Assembly: GCF_026013415.1 (NCBI RefSeq)
Contig: NZ_JAPDOK010000003.1
Span: 372,001-436,000 of the forward strand
Length of the DNA stretch: 64,000 nucleotides
Origin: Sphingomonas caeni
GTDB lineage: Bacteria; Pseudomonadota; Alphaproteobacteria; Sphingomonadales; Sphingomonadaceae
Direction: 5' to 3'
The notes under the pieces are model-generated. The model saw nothing but the letters and a program-made list of their open reading frames with translations, was not told the DNA's origin and ran no database searches. This document shows, piece by piece, positions 15,688-24,217 of this stretch. Every line of letters begins with the position of its first letter. The first letter of the stretch is position 1. Made by a program: the position numbers and the translations under genes.

Positions 15688-16616
15688 CCCGCGGCGAGAT
15701 CGACTTCGTTCTTGAGCGGGCGGCCGGCGACATAGGCATTGAGATTCTCGACGAAGAGCTGGGCGCAGCGCAGGAACATCTTGGTCTGGCTGCGGCCCGA
15801 CAAATGCATCGAGTGGATCGCGTTGGGCGCGGTCCAGAGCGGATGCTCGGGCGGGAGCGGCTCGGGGCTGACCGTGTCGCAAAAGGCGCCGCCGATCCGG
15901 CGCTTGTGGAGCGCCTCAATCAGCGCGTCCTGATCGATCGTGCTGCCGCGGCCGACATTCACGATCCAGGCGGTGGGCTTCATCGCGGCGAGCTCGGCCG
16001 CGCCGATCATGTGGCGGGTCTCGGCGGTGGCCGGGGCGGCGAGCATGATCCAGTCGAATTCGGCGAGGCGACCGCGCCACTCGTCGGGGCCGATCGTGCC
16101 CTCGGTCCGGGTGCGGGTGACGGCGGTGACGTGCGCGCCGAAGCCGCGCATCCGCTCGCCGATCAGCCGGCCGATCGTGCCATAGCCGAGGATCAGGACG
16201 TTGCTCTCATAGAGTTCGAGCTTGCCCGGCGCGTCCATCGGCCATTCGTGGCGGTCGGCGGCGCGGACGACTTCGTCATAGCGCTTGGCGGCGACCAGCG
16301 CTCCCATCACCGCATATTCGGCGACGGTATGGGCGTTGACCCCGCTGCCGTTGGTGACGCGGATACCGCGCGAGATCAGCAGCTTTTTGTCGAGCGCGTC
16401 GAGCCCGGCATAGATGGTCGAGAGCCATTTGAGATCGGTTGCGGCGGCGACGGTGCGCGCCCATTCGGCGGGCCGGTTATTGTCGAGCCAGCCCAGTTCC
16501 GCCCCCGGCAGCATCGCGATCGCCTCGTCCGGCGAGGTGAACCAATGCGCCTCGATGCCCTCGGGGAGATGGGGCTCGACGAGCGGGCGGGCGAGGGCGG
16601 GGAGCACGGCTTTCAT
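15681..16616 (-). CDS. D-isomer-specific 2-hydroxyacid dehydrogenase family protein
   Basis: 311 residues with an N-terminal substrate-binding half and a Rossmann fold (Val-Leu-Ile-Leu-Gly-Tyr-Gly-Thr-Ile-Gly, GxGxxG). Later come Val-Asn-Val-Gly-Arg-Gly and a C-terminal half with Asp-Thr-Val-Ser-Pro-Glu-Pro-Leu-Pro-Pro. The usual catalytic His near the C-terminus falls in His-Ser-Met-His-Leu-Ser-Gly-Arg, a variant of the normal His-Xaa-Ala/Gly context. Oxidises or reduces 2-hydroxy/2-keto acids with NAD(P). Substrate unknown. Confidence 0.9.
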   Translation of the reverse strand: MKAVLPALARPLVEPHLPEGIEAHWFTSPDEAIAMLPGAELGWLDNNRPAEWARTVAAATDLKWLSTIYAGLDALDKKLLISRGIRVTNGSGVNAHTVAEYAVMGALVAAKRYDEVVRAADRHEWPMDAPGKLELYESNVLILGYGTIGRLIGERMRGFGAHVTAVTRTRTEGTIGPDEWRGRLAEFDWIMLAAPATAETRHMIGAAELAAMKPTAWIVNVGRGSTIDQDALIEALHKRRIGGAFCDTVSPEPLPPEHPLWTAPNAIHSMHLSGRSQTKMFLRCAQLFVENLNAYVAGRPLKNEVDLAAGY

Positions 16617-16649
16617 GAGGCGCGGCTTAGCGTGGCGGAAGGCCTGCGC

Positions 16650-17096
16650 CTAGAACCAGGACTTGTTGCCCTGGATATAGGTGGCGTCGAACGTCTCGTC
16701 GGTCATCGTCACATAGATGATCGATTCGACCAGCGCGACGAGGCAGACCAGGATCACCGGGAAGATCAGGATCCAGCCGAACAGCCCGCCCAGCAGCATG
16801 ATCACGCCCGCGCCGGGCTTGTTCATGTAGAATTTGTGGATGCCGAGCCCGCCGAGAAAGAAGGCGAGCAGGGCCGCGGCGATGCGGTTGCGCTCATATT
16901 GGCCGACTGCGCTTCGCACCGGGTACACCGCCAGCGCGTCGCGCTCCGATGCTTCGAAATCGACCGACTGGTTGGCAACGGGCTGGCCGCCGCCATGCCA
17001 TTCGCCCCCGGCAAAGCTGTAACGATTGCCGTCTTCGCCCGAGATCTTGCCTTCGCCGGTGCGGAAATCGAACGCCAATATCGTGCCGCGCATCAT
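16650..17096 (-). CDS. TM2 domain protein with cold-shock-like N-terminus
   Basis: 148 residues. Residues 1–60 read like a short OB-fold/cold-shock domain (Gly-Thr-Ile-Leu-Ala-Phe-Asp-Phe-Arg-Thr-Gly-Glu-Gly-Lys-Ile-Ser-Gly). Residues about 70–135 form the TM2 domain: two membrane helices joined by Gly-Gly-Leu-Gly-Ile-His-Lys-Phe-Tyr-Met. Starts at tandem ATGs after TGGGAGGGC. Lies between the dehydrogenase and cysS on the same strand. Function unknown. Confidence 0.85.
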   Translation of the reverse strand: MMRGTILAFDFRTGEGKISGEDGNRYSFAGGEWHGGGQPVANQSVDFEASERDALAVYPVRSAVGQYERNRIAAALLAFFLGGLGIHKFYMNKPGAGVIMLLGGLFGWILIFPVILVCLVALVESIIYVTMTDETFDATYIQGNKSWF

Positions 17097-17130
17097 GCCC
17101 TCCCAGTCTTGGAGAGGTGGTCTGCCACGA

Positions 17131-18561
17131 TCAGAGGGTCGGGCGCCAGTCCCAGCCGAGCGGGTCGCCGTCCATCACCTCCACGCCGGATGCGGCGAGT
17201 TCGTCGCGGATCGCATCCGAGCGGGCGAAATCCTTCGCGGCGCGGGCTTCCTTGCGCTCGGCGAGCCGGGCTTCGATGTCCTCGGCGGTGAGGGCCGCGC
17301 TGGCGGGGCGGACGCGCAGGTCGTTCCGGTCGAGGCCGAGCAGGTCGAGGCCCAGCACCGCGTCGAACTCGGCCAGCGCGGCGAGCCGGTCGGCGGGGGA
17401 CAGGCTCTTCTCGGCGAGCAGCTCGTCGAGCACTGGCAGCGCGCGGGGCGTGTTCAGGTCGTCCGACACCGCCTCGTCGAGCCGCTTGATCCAGGGGGCG
17501 GGGGCGGTGCCTTCGCCCTCGGCCCTGGCCTTGAGCGCGGTGACGGTCATCACCAGCCGCTTGAGCCGGGTGAGCGCGGCGGCAAGGTTTTCGGGGCTGA
17601 ACTCGAGCTCGGACCGGTAATGCGCGCTGATGCACATCAGGCGATAGGCGAGGGGGTGCACCCCGGCGTCGATCAGCACCTGCAGCGTGGTGAAACCGCC
17701 CTTCGACTTGGACATCTTGCCGGTGCGGTCGACGAGGAAGTTGTTGTGCATCCAGAAATGCGCGCCGCTGTCGGAACAGCCGCACCATGCCTGGTTCTGG
17801 GCGATCTCGTTGGGATGATGGATCTCGCGATGATCGATCCCGCCGGTGTGGATATCGAACGGCGCGCCGAGATATTTGATGCTCATCACTGAGCATTCGA
17901 GGTGCCAGCCCGGCGCGCCCTTGCCCCAGGGGCTGTCCCATTCCATCTGGCGCTGCTCGCCGGGAGGCGACTTGCGCCAGATCGCGAAGTCCTGCGGGTG
18001 ACGCTTGCCCGAGACGGGGTCGATCCGATTCTCACCCGCATCGTCCTGCCCCCCCGCGAGCTTGCCGTAATCGGGGACGGTGGTGTGGTCGAAATAGAGG
18101 CCGCTCTCGATCTCGTAGCAATGCTCCGGCGCGATTTTCTTCGCGAACGCGATCATCTCGCCGATATGGTCGGTCGCGACCGACCAGAGCATCGGTGGCG
18201 TGATGTTGAGGCGCTCGACGTCGCGCTTGAACGCTTCGGTGTAGTGCGCAGCGATCTCCCAGATCGACCGGGCCTGTGCGGCTGCGGCCCTCTCCATCTT
18301 GTCCTCGCCGGCGTCGGCGTCCGAGGTCAGGTGACCGACATCGGTGATGTTGATGACGTGGCTGAGCGCATAGCCCTTCCAGCGCAGCACCCGGCCGAGC
18401 GTGTCCGCGAAGATGAACGCGCGCATGTTGCCGATGTGCTGGTAGTTATAGACCGTAGGCCCGCAGGTGTAGACGCGCGCGCCCTTTTCCGGATCGAGCG
18501 GCTGGAAGGGCTCGAGGCTGCGCGAGAGCGAATTATAGAGGGTGAGCGGGCTGTGCTGCAT
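17131..18561 (-). CDS. cysS: Cysteinyl-tRNA synthetase
   Basis: 476 residues from the ATG at 18561 (an upstream in-frame TTG is unlikely). Class I synthetase with the zinc cysteine in Tyr-Thr-Cys-Gly-Pro-Thr-Val-Tyr, the HIGH motif as His-Ile-Gly-Asn, further zinc ligands in Trp-His-Leu-Glu-Cys-Ser and His-His-Pro-Asn-Glu, and Lys-Met-Ser-Lys-Ser near residue 280. The length is normal. Charges tRNA-Cys; the tRNA-Cys gene itself is about 3 kb away. Confidence 0.98.
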   Translation of the reverse strand: MQHSPLTLYNSLSRSLEPFQPLDPEKGARVYTCGPTVYNYQHIGNMRAFIFADTLGRVLRWKGYALSHVINITDVGHLTSDADAGEDKMERAAAAQARSIWEIAAHYTEAFKRDVERLNITPPMLWSVATDHIGEMIAFAKKIAPEHCYEIESGLYFDHTTVPDYGKLAGGQDDAGENRIDPVSGKRHPQDFAIWRKSPPGEQRQMEWDSPWGKGAPGWHLECSVMSIKYLGAPFDIHTGGIDHREIHHPNEIAQNQAWCGCSDSGAHFWMHNNFLVDRTGKMSKSKGGFTTLQVLIDAGVHPLAYRLMCISAHYRSELEFSPENLAAALTRLKRLVMTVTALKARAEGEGTAPAPWIKRLDEAVSDDLNTPRALPVLDELLAEKSLSPADRLAALAEFDAVLGLDLLGLDRNDLRVRPASAALTAEDIEARLAERKEARAAKDFARSDAIRDELAASGVEVMDGDPLGWDWRPTL

Positions 18562-18712
18562 GGCGCGGGGCAATAGCGGCTGGGGGGGCGACAGCGCAAC
18601 CTGCCTAACGGCGCGTCAATTGCGCCGCGCGCTTTACTTGGGCCTCATCTTGTGGTGACCCTGCGGCGTATCGTTCCGCGTAGAAATCCAGCCAATTTCC
18701 GGGGATGACGTC

Positions 18713-19945
18713 ATGGCCACCAAAGACTGGATCGTCTGGTTCAAGACGAATTTCGGCGCGGAGATCGTCGCGGCGACCGCGGGGACGCCATTCGACCTCG
18801 ATATGCTCACTGCGATCGCGGTGCAGGAAACCGGCTCGATCTGGGGGCGGCTGATCAACAAGGGCCTCACGACCGAGCGCATCCTCGAATTGTGCGTCGG
18901 CGATGTGCTCAACGCGCCCAGGCGCAGCGTGAAGGCCTTTCCGAACGACCGTGCCCAGCTGGTCGCCTGGCCCGGCGGCGACGCGATGTACGCGATAGCG
19001 CGCGCCGCACTGGCGGACATGGCCGAGCATATTACCGAGTATAAGCCCTATGTCGCGAACCCCGAGCGGTTCTGCCACGGCTATGGCCTGTTCCAGTACG
19101 ACATCCAGTTCTTCAAGACCGATCCCGACTATTTCCTCGAGCGCCGCTACATTCATTTCGACCAGACGCTGGGCAAGGCGATTTCCGAACTCACCGCGCA
19201 GCTGGCCAGCCTGGGGCCGAAGCTCGGCTGGAAGTCCGACCGCAAGCTGAGCGACGCCGACAAGGCGGCGGTGGCGATCGCCTACAACACCGGCGGCTAC
19301 AACCCGAACAAGGGGCTGCAGCAGGGCTATTACGACAAGACCTCGAAGAAATATTATGGCGAATATTTCGCCGACTATATGGCGCTGGCGAAGACCGTGC
19401 CGCTGCCTTCGGGTCCCGCACCGGCACCTACTCCTACGCCAGCGCCTGGACCTGCACCTGCTCCGTCACCATCACCTGCCCCGGGCGGGGAATCGATGAC
19501 GGTCGAAGTGACCAGCGATCCGCTCAATGTGCGGCGGACGCCCGCAAAGGCGCCGGGCAATGTCTTCGCCCAGCTCCCCAACAAGCATCCGGTGCAGGCT
19601 TTCGAGACCAAGGATGGCTTCCGGCACATCAAGACGGTGCTGAACGGCGATGCGATCGATGGCTGGGCCGCGGCGCAATTCCTCAAGGCCGTCGCGCTGC
19701 CCGCGCCGCCGCCGCCTCCACCGTCCGCACCGCTCGGCGAACCGCTGGTGGTGGAAGTGGGCAGCGACCCGCTCAACGTGCGGCGTAAGCCCGAGAAGGT
19801 TGCGGGGAATGTCTTCGCGAGCCTGGCGAAGGGCCACCCCGTGCTCGCCTTCGAGGCGCAGAACGGATTTCGGCATATCAAGACCAAGCTGAACGGGGAC
19901 ACGATCGACGGCTGGGCCTCGGCGCAGTTCCTGAGGAAGCCCTGA
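18713..19945 (+). CDS. Lysozyme-like protein with two C-terminal SH3-like repeats
   Basis: 410 residues. Residues 1–225 look like a lysozyme/transglycosylase-type fold: a candidate catalytic Glu in Ala-Val-Gln-Glu-Thr-Gly-Ser at 39, Gly-Tyr-Gly-Leu-Phe-Gln near 120 and Ile-Ala-Tyr-Asn-Thr-Gly-Gly-Tyr near 190. A Pro/Ala/Thr linker follows. Two about 63-residue SH3b repeats then share Ser-Asp-Pro-Leu-Asn-Val-Arg-Arg and Gly-Phe-Arg-His-Ile-Lys, joined by a proline run. There is no signal peptide, unusual for a wall hydrolase. Could be a peptidoglycan enzyme exported another way. Confidence 0.75.
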   Translation: MATKDWIVWFKTNFGAEIVAATAGTPFDLDMLTAIAVQETGSIWGRLINKGLTTERILELCVGDVLNAPRRSVKAFPNDRAQLVAWPGGDAMYAIARAALADMAEHITEYKPYVANPERFCHGYGLFQYDIQFFKTDPDYFLERRYIHFDQTLGKAISELTAQLASLGPKLGWKSDRKLSDADKAAVAIAYNTGGYNPNKGLQQGYYDKTSKKYYGEYFADYMALAKTVPLPSGPAPAPTPTPAPGPAPAPSPSPAPGGESMTVEVTSDPLNVRRTPAKAPGNVFAQLPNKHPVQAFETKDGFRHIKTVLNGDAIDGWAAAQFLKAVALPAPPPPPPSAPLGEPLVVEVGSDPLNVRRKPEKVAGNVFASLAKGHPVLAFEAQNGFRHIKTKLNGDTIDGWASAQFLRKP

Positions 19946-19961
19946 GCAAGATCCAGACCCT

Positions 19962-20049
19962 CCGTTCGGGCTGAGCTTGTCGAAGCCCGCCTATCCGCAA
20001 GCGCATCGCACGTGGCGGGCCGCCCTTCGACAAGCTCAGGGCGAACGGG
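19962..20049. repeat. Inverted repeat of the TTCGACAAGCTCAG type
   Basis: Arms of about 30 bp (CCGTTCGGGCTGAGC… and its complement …GCTCAGGGCGAACGG) face each other across a short spacer, 17 bp past the stop of the SH3 gene. This palindromic intergenic repeat is widespread in sphingomonads and may act as a transcription-end hairpin. Confidence 0.75.
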
Positions 20050-20073
20050 GAGAGAGAGTGGTCAATCCCACAT

Positions 20074-20367
20074 CTAGGTTGCGTCAGGAGATATCCGTTG
20101 CCCGATCGCGGCGCGGACCATCGCGGCCCAGATCTCGGCGGGATCGTCACCCGCGTCGCGGCCGGCGTCGATCATCTCGGGCGTGGCTTCGCGCAGCGTC
20201 TTGAGCACCGCCAACGCGCGCCCGGTCTCGCGGCGCCAGACGGCATCGACCTCGGTCGCGACCGGGCCGTCGGACCAGTCGGGGCCCTCGCCATTGGGGC
20301 TGCGCTCTTCGGCGGCGAGGACGCGCGCGATGCGTTCGATGGGGGAGGTGACGGCGACGTCAGTCAT
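20074..20367 (-). CDS. Hypothetical protein, 97 aa
   Basis: Soluble, helical, starting Met-Thr-Asp-Val-Ala-Val-Thr-Ser-Pro-Ile-Glu-Arg-Ile-Ala-Arg-Val-Leu-Ala. It contains Thr-Pro-Glu-Met-Ile-Asp-Ala-Gly and Ile-Trp-Ala-Ala-Met-Val-Arg-Ala-Ala-Ile-Gly, the pattern of a small sphingomonad protein family of unknown role. Third-position GC bias supports coding. It is on the same strand as the zinc-ribbon gene 90 bp upstream and might share its stress promoter. Confidence 0.72.
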   Translation of the reverse strand: MTDVAVTSPIERIARVLAAEERSPNGEGPDWSDGPVATEVDAVWRRETGRALAVLKTLREATPEMIDAGRDAGDDPAEIWAAMVRAAIGQRISPDAT

Positions 20368-20458
20368 GGTGCGAGGCTCCGGATGCCTCGGCCCAAACGC
20401 GCGGCCGGGATGCGGCGTTCCCGCCCGGGCCCGGTTTCCCCGCCGGGCCTCAGGCGGA

Positions 20459-20686
20459 TCAGGCCGCGAGCGGACGGAAGTCCGAAAGGCCGCGTTGGCG
20501 GATCACGCCGTTGCCGAAGCTGCCGCCCGCGATCAGCGGAAGCGCCGTGGCGCAAAAGGCGCATTCTGCTGTCATGCGGCCGACCACCCATTGCGACTGT
20601 CCGCAGCCGGGGCAGTGATTCGCCTCATGCTGGTGATACGCGATTCGATACCCGGTTTGGGGCTGATTGACGCCGAAATTGTACAT
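20459..20686 (-). CDS. Small zinc-ribbon protein, 75 aa
   Basis: From the ATG at 20686. Two CxxC pairs, Cys-Pro-Gly-Cys and Cys-Ala-Phe-Cys, separated by 18 residues, form a likely zinc ribbon after Tyr-His-Gln-His-Glu-Ala-Asn-His. The longer upstream frame is an artefact of antisense reading. It sits about 20 nt behind a candidate EcfG-type promoter, suggesting expression in the general stress response. No enzymatic feature. Confidence 0.78.
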   Translation of the reverse strand: MYNFGVNQPQTGYRIAYHQHEANHCPGCGQSQWVVGRMTAECAFCATALPLIAGGSFGNGVIRQRGLSDFRPLAA

Positions 20687-20712
20687 CGTTCTACTCCAGT
20701 AACCACCCAACC

Positions 20713-20738
20713 AACGCCCTAGATTCGCACTTCGTTCC
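20713..20738 (-). promoter_or_regulatory. EcfG-type (general stress) promoter
   Basis: Reading the reverse strand, GGAAC is followed after 17 bases by CGTT, matching the alphaproteobacterial EcfG sigma consensus GGAAC-N16/17-CGTT. The CGTT ends 26 bp before the zinc-ribbon start codon. Confidence 0.6.
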
Positions 20739-20938
20739 TTCTCCAGGATGAACAATGAGCGGTGAACCGTGCATTTCCGTGGACGAGTTGCCAAAATGCA
20801 ACATTTCCGGAATTGCGGCGCGGATGATGTTAAGGAAGCTGAACGCGGGCTAACGGCGCCGTTCAGGCTGCTGGAATGGCCGGCGGAGCATTTCGGTTCC
20901 AACGGGGCGGTACTTTCGCGCCGAGGAGGAGAATCGCC

Positions 20939-21496
20939 ATGAAGAATTTTCTGTTCGCGGCCGCGATCGGACTGACCGCGCTCACCGCCACGCCCGCGCT
21001 CGCGCAGCGCTACGACCCGCCGCCTCCGCCGCCGGAGGAGCAGAGCTATTATGACGACAATCGCGATGCGGGCGATCGGAACTATGACCAGCGCGACCAG
21101 CAGGGCTATGACCAGCGTGGTTACGACCAGCAGGCCTATGATCAGCGCGGTTACGACCGCGGCGGTTATGAGCGGCAGGACTATGCCCAGGGTCCGCACC
21201 GCTACCAGCCCGGCGACTATTATCGCGGCGACGGTCAGCCGACCGAATATGCCGGCAATTATCGCGACGGCCGCCGCTATTATCGCGGCCGCCATCGCTC
21301 GCACGGCTGCGGCTCGACCGGCACGATCCTGGGCGGCATCGCCGGGGCGCTGATCGGCGGCGAGCTTGGCCGTGGCGACGGGCGCTACAGCCGCCGCAGC
21401 GGCACCGGCACGGTGATCGGCGCGGGCGTGGGCGCGCTCATCGGCAACGGCATCGATCAGGACAATTGCGACCGCCAGCACGGCTATCGCCGCTGA
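20939..21496 (+). CDS. Glycine-zipper 2TM domain protein with Tyr/Gln/Arg-rich repeats
   Basis: 185 residues from the ATG at 20939, preceded by GAGGAGGAG. Signal peptide ending Ala-Leu-Ala-Gln at about 22. A central low-complexity region repeats Tyr-Asp-Gln-Arg-Gly about every six residues. The C-terminal part has two glycine-zipper helices (Gly-Gly-Ile-Ala-Gly-Ala-Leu-Ile-Gly-Gly and Gly-Ala-Gly-Val-Gly-Ala-Leu-Ile-Gly-Asn), as in the 17-kDa/SlyB-type envelope proteins. Predicted periplasmic or outer-membrane associated. A clear terminator follows. Confidence 0.85.
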   Translation: MKNFLFAAAIGLTALTATPALAQRYDPPPPPPEEQSYYDDNRDAGDRNYDQRDQQGYDQRGYDQQAYDQRGYDRGGYERQDYAQGPHRYQPGDYYRGDGQPTEYAGNYRDGRRYYRGRHRSHGCGSTGTILGGIAGALIGGELGRGDGRYSRRSGTGTVIGAGVGALIGNGIDQDNCDRQHGYRR

Positions 21497-21518
21497 GGCG
21501 AGCCCCAGGAACAGGAAA

Positions 21519-21551
21519 GGGCGTCCGGATCACGGTCCGGGCGCCCTTTTT
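21519..21551 (+). terminator. Rho-independent terminator
   Basis: GGGCGTCCGGA pairs with TCCGGGCGCCC across a short loop and is followed by TTTTT. It lies 23 bp after the glycine-zipper gene. Confidence 0.85.
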
Positions 21552-21669
21552 GTTGGCACGGCGCTTGCGATTAGCGGGGTATGACAAGCCCCGCGCACGA
21601 GATTTGCCCGGCAGACTGTCCGTTTCCGGACAGGAGCGTCCGTTTGTGGACAGTGTCTCTCGAAACGTG

Positions 21670-21743
21670 TGGAGGCCCGAGCCGGAATCGAACCGGCGTG
21701 CACGGATTTGCAGTCCGCTGCGTCACCACTCCGCCATCGGGCC
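21670..21743 (-). tRNA. tRNA-Cys (GCA anticodon)
   Basis: The reverse strand folds as a cloverleaf: acceptor GGCCCGA with TCGGGCC, anticodon loop CTGCAAA with anticodon GCA, T arm GCCGG–TTCGATT–CCGGC, discriminator T and encoded CCA. Confidence 0.95.
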
Positions 21744-21933
21744 TCGGAGCGAGCGGGGGGAATGCGCAGGCGGCGCGCGCGCTGTCAACACATCGCGGCA
21801 ACATGCGTGTGAAAATAGCACGTTCGGTCGCTTGGCGTTCTCGTTTCACCACGATACATGCACCGCGATATTCGGCGCTCGGACGCCAACAACTGTGTTG
21901 CACGACTAATACGGTTGTGCGAAAAGCGGAGTG

Positions 21934-22629
21934 ATGATGACCCTTTCGGTCGACCCCACGCCCGTCGAGGGCGCCCCTGTTGTGAGTGGGCGCTTCGATG
22001 CGATGCGGAGTGCAATGGTCTCGAACCAGCTGCGCACCAACGCGGTCAACGATCCGCGCGTGGTCGATGCCATGCGTGACGTGGCGCGCGAGGATTACCT
22101 TCCCGAGGCCCATCGCGGCATCGCCTATCGCGACACGTTGCTGCCGCTGAACGGCGGGCGCAGGCACAATTCGCCGCTCGCGACCGGCCGCCTGATCACC
22201 GAGGCGCGGGTGGAAGCCGGCGACAAGGTGCTGCTGATCGGTGCCGCGGGCGGCTATGCCGCGGCGGTGCTGGCGAAGCTCGGCGCGTCGGTGACCGCGG
22301 TCGAGGAAGACGAATCGCTCTTCGCGCTCGCCACGGCCGCGCTGGCGGGGCAGGGGGTTACCCTCGTCCAGGGGCCGCTCGCCGCGGGCTCGGCCAACGG
22401 CGCTCCCTATGACGTGCTGATCATCGACGGTGCGGTCGAGCATGTGCCCGACGCGCTGGTCGCCCAGCTCCGTCCGGGCGCGCGGGTGACCGCGGGGATC
22501 GCCGATCGCGGCGTGACCCGGCTCGCATCGGGCCGCCGCACCGATGGCGGCTTCGGCCTGGTCGATTTCGCCGATCTCGAATGCGCGACCCTTCCGGGCT
22601 TCGCGCGCCCCACGACCTTCAAGTTCTGA
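21934..22629 (+). CDS. pcm: Protein-L-isoaspartate O-methyltransferase
   Basis: About 231 residues from the ATG at 21934; a GTG at 21931 and an ATG at 21937 are alternatives. Contains Met-Val-Ser-Asn-Gln-Leu-Arg and Asp-Pro-Arg-Val at the N-terminus and an SAM-binding motif Val-Leu-Leu-Ile-Gly-Ala-Ala-Gly-Gly-Tyr-Ala-Ala-Ala-Val-Leu. This is the short, somewhat diverged alphaproteobacterial form that normally precedes tolC. It repairs isoaspartyl residues using SAM, although the fidelity of this variant is unproven. 15 bp before tolC. Confidence 0.88.
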   Translation: MMTLSVDPTPVEGAPVVSGRFDAMRSAMVSNQLRTNAVNDPRVVDAMRDVAREDYLPEAHRGIAYRDTLLPLNGGRRHNSPLATGRLITEARVEAGDKVLLIGAAGGYAAAVLAKLGASVTAVEEDESLFALATAALAGQGVTLVQGPLAAGSANGAPYDVLIIDGAVEHVPDALVAQLRPGARVTAGIADRGVTRLASGRRTDGGFGLVDFADLECATLPGFARPTTFKF

Positions 22630-22644
22630 AAGCAGAAGAGGCCC

Positions 22645-24180
22645 ATGCGACTTCCCCATCTGATCATTGGCGTGAGCCTGGCAGCGCTGGCCTACCCGGT
22701 CATGGCGCAGACGACCGCGACCACCAGCACGACCATGCCGGACGCGCCGCAGCCGACGATGACGCTGCGCGAGGCGATGGTGCTGGCCTATAACACCAAC
22801 CCCGATCTCGCCGCCGAGCGCGCCAATCTGCGCGCCACCGACGAGAATGTGCCGATCGCGCGCGCTTCGGGCCTGCCCGGCGTGAGCGCTACCGGCGGGG
22901 TGAACCAGAGCCTGTACAACACCGATCAGGGCATCAGCCCCAGCCGGCGCGGGACGATCGGCGCCGATCTGTCGGTGCCGGTCTATTCGGGCGGTTCGGT
23001 GCGCAATTCGGTGCGCGGCGCGGAAACCCGCGTCGAGGCGGGCCGGGCGGCGCTGCGCGCGGCCGAGTCCGAGCTCTTCGTCCAGGTCGTCACCGTCTAT
23101 GTCGACGTGATCCGCGACGAAGCGATCGTGCGGCTCAACCAGCAGAACGTCCATGTCCTCGAGGTCAACCTCCAGGCGACGCGCGACCGGTTCGAGGTGG
23201 GCGATCTGACCCGCACCGACGTGGCCCAGTCCGAGGCGCGGCTCGCGCTGGCGCAGGCGCAGCTGCGCGGCGCCGAGGCGCGGCTGATCGGCAGCCGCGA
23301 GAATTTCATCCGCGTCGTCGGCGTGGCGCCGGGCGTGCTCGCGCCGCCGCCGCCGCTGCCGGGGCTCCCCGCCAGCGTGCAGGATGCCGTGCAGGTCGCG
23401 CTCGCCAACAACCCCAATCTGCTCGCCGCGCAGAAGCAGAGCGATGCCAGCGTGTTCGACGTCAATGTCGCGCGTGCCGGGCGGCTGCCGCGGGTGAGCG
23501 TCGGCGTGGGCACCGATTATTACAACTATCTCGGCTCGGTCAGCCCCCAGGGCAAGCTGGCCGGCTTCGGCGGCGACGGTTTCGCGACCTCGGTGGGCGT
23601 CAACCTCACCGTGCCGCTGTTCCAGGGCGGCCGCCCCGCCGCGCAGGTCCGCCAGGCCCAGTCGCGGCGTTCGGCGGCGATGGAGAATGTGACCTTTGCC
23701 GAGCGCGGCGTGATCGCGCAGGCGCGCTCGCAATTCGCCATCTATCAGTCGTCGCTGCGCGTGATCGAATCGTCGCGCGTCGCGGTGGACGCCAACCGGC
23801 TCAGCCTCGAGGGCGTCCGCGCCGAAAATGGCGTCGGCACGCGCACCATCCTCGACATCCTCAACGCCGAGCAGGAATTCCTCAACTCGCAGGTCCAGTA
23901 TGTGACCGCCGAGCGCGACGCCTATGTCGCGGGCTTCACCCTGCTCGCGGTGATGGGCAAGGCCGAGGCGGAGGATCTGGGGCTCGACGGCGGGCCGCTC
24001 TATAATCCGGTCGAGCATTATGACCGGGTCAACCACAGCTGGAGCGACTGGAGCGACGGTCCCGACGCCACGACCACGGGCACGCGGACCAACGAGACGC
24101 CCTATCAGAACCCCGATGTCACCCCGGGCGTCGATCCGTTGTTGCAACGCCCTGTTGACAGCACCGGTACAAATCCCTGA
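22645..24180 (+). CDS. tolC: TolC family outer membrane channel protein
   Basis: 511 residues. Signal peptide ending Val-Met-Ala-Gln at about 21, then the duplicated outer membrane efflux (OEP) repeats with long coiled coils. Characteristic elements include Leu-Arg-Glu-Ala-Met-Val-Leu-Ala-Tyr-Asn-Thr-Asn-Pro and Asn-Gly-Val-Gly-Thr-Arg-Thr-Ile-Leu-Asp-Ile-Leu-Asn-Ala-Glu. Forms the trimeric exit duct for type I secretion and tripartite efflux. Sits between pcm and the PopZ-like gene, the conserved sphingomonad order. Confidence 0.95.
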   Translation: MRLPHLIIGVSLAALAYPVMAQTTATTSTTMPDAPQPTMTLREAMVLAYNTNPDLAAERANLRATDENVPIARASGLPGVSATGGVNQSLYNTDQGISPSRRGTIGADLSVPVYSGGSVRNSVRGAETRVEAGRAALRAAESELFVQVVTVYVDVIRDEAIVRLNQQNVHVLEVNLQATRDRFEVGDLTRTDVAQSEARLALAQAQLRGAEARLIGSRENFIRVVGVAPGVLAPPPPLPGLPASVQDAVQVALANNPNLLAAQKQSDASVFDVNVARAGRLPRVSVGVGTDYYNYLGSVSPQGKLAGFGGDGFATSVGVNLTVPLFQGGRPAAQVRQAQSRRSAAMENVTFAERGVIAQARSQFAIYQSSLRVIESSRVAVDANRLSLEGVRAENGVGTRTILDILNAEQEFLNSQVQYVTAERDAYVAGFTLLAVMGKAEAEDLGLDGGPLYNPVEHYDRVNHSWSDWSDGPDATTTGTRTNETPYQNPDVTPGVDPLLQRPVDSTGTNP

Positions 24181-24217
24181 TTGAGCCCCGCTGCAATTAA
24201 CCGCATAGGTGCTTGAT

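Noticed and set aside
20876..20938. Earlier ATG for the glycine-zipper protein
   Set aside because: It would put 21 charged residues before the signal peptide; the ATG at 20939 has a strong GAGGAGGAG.
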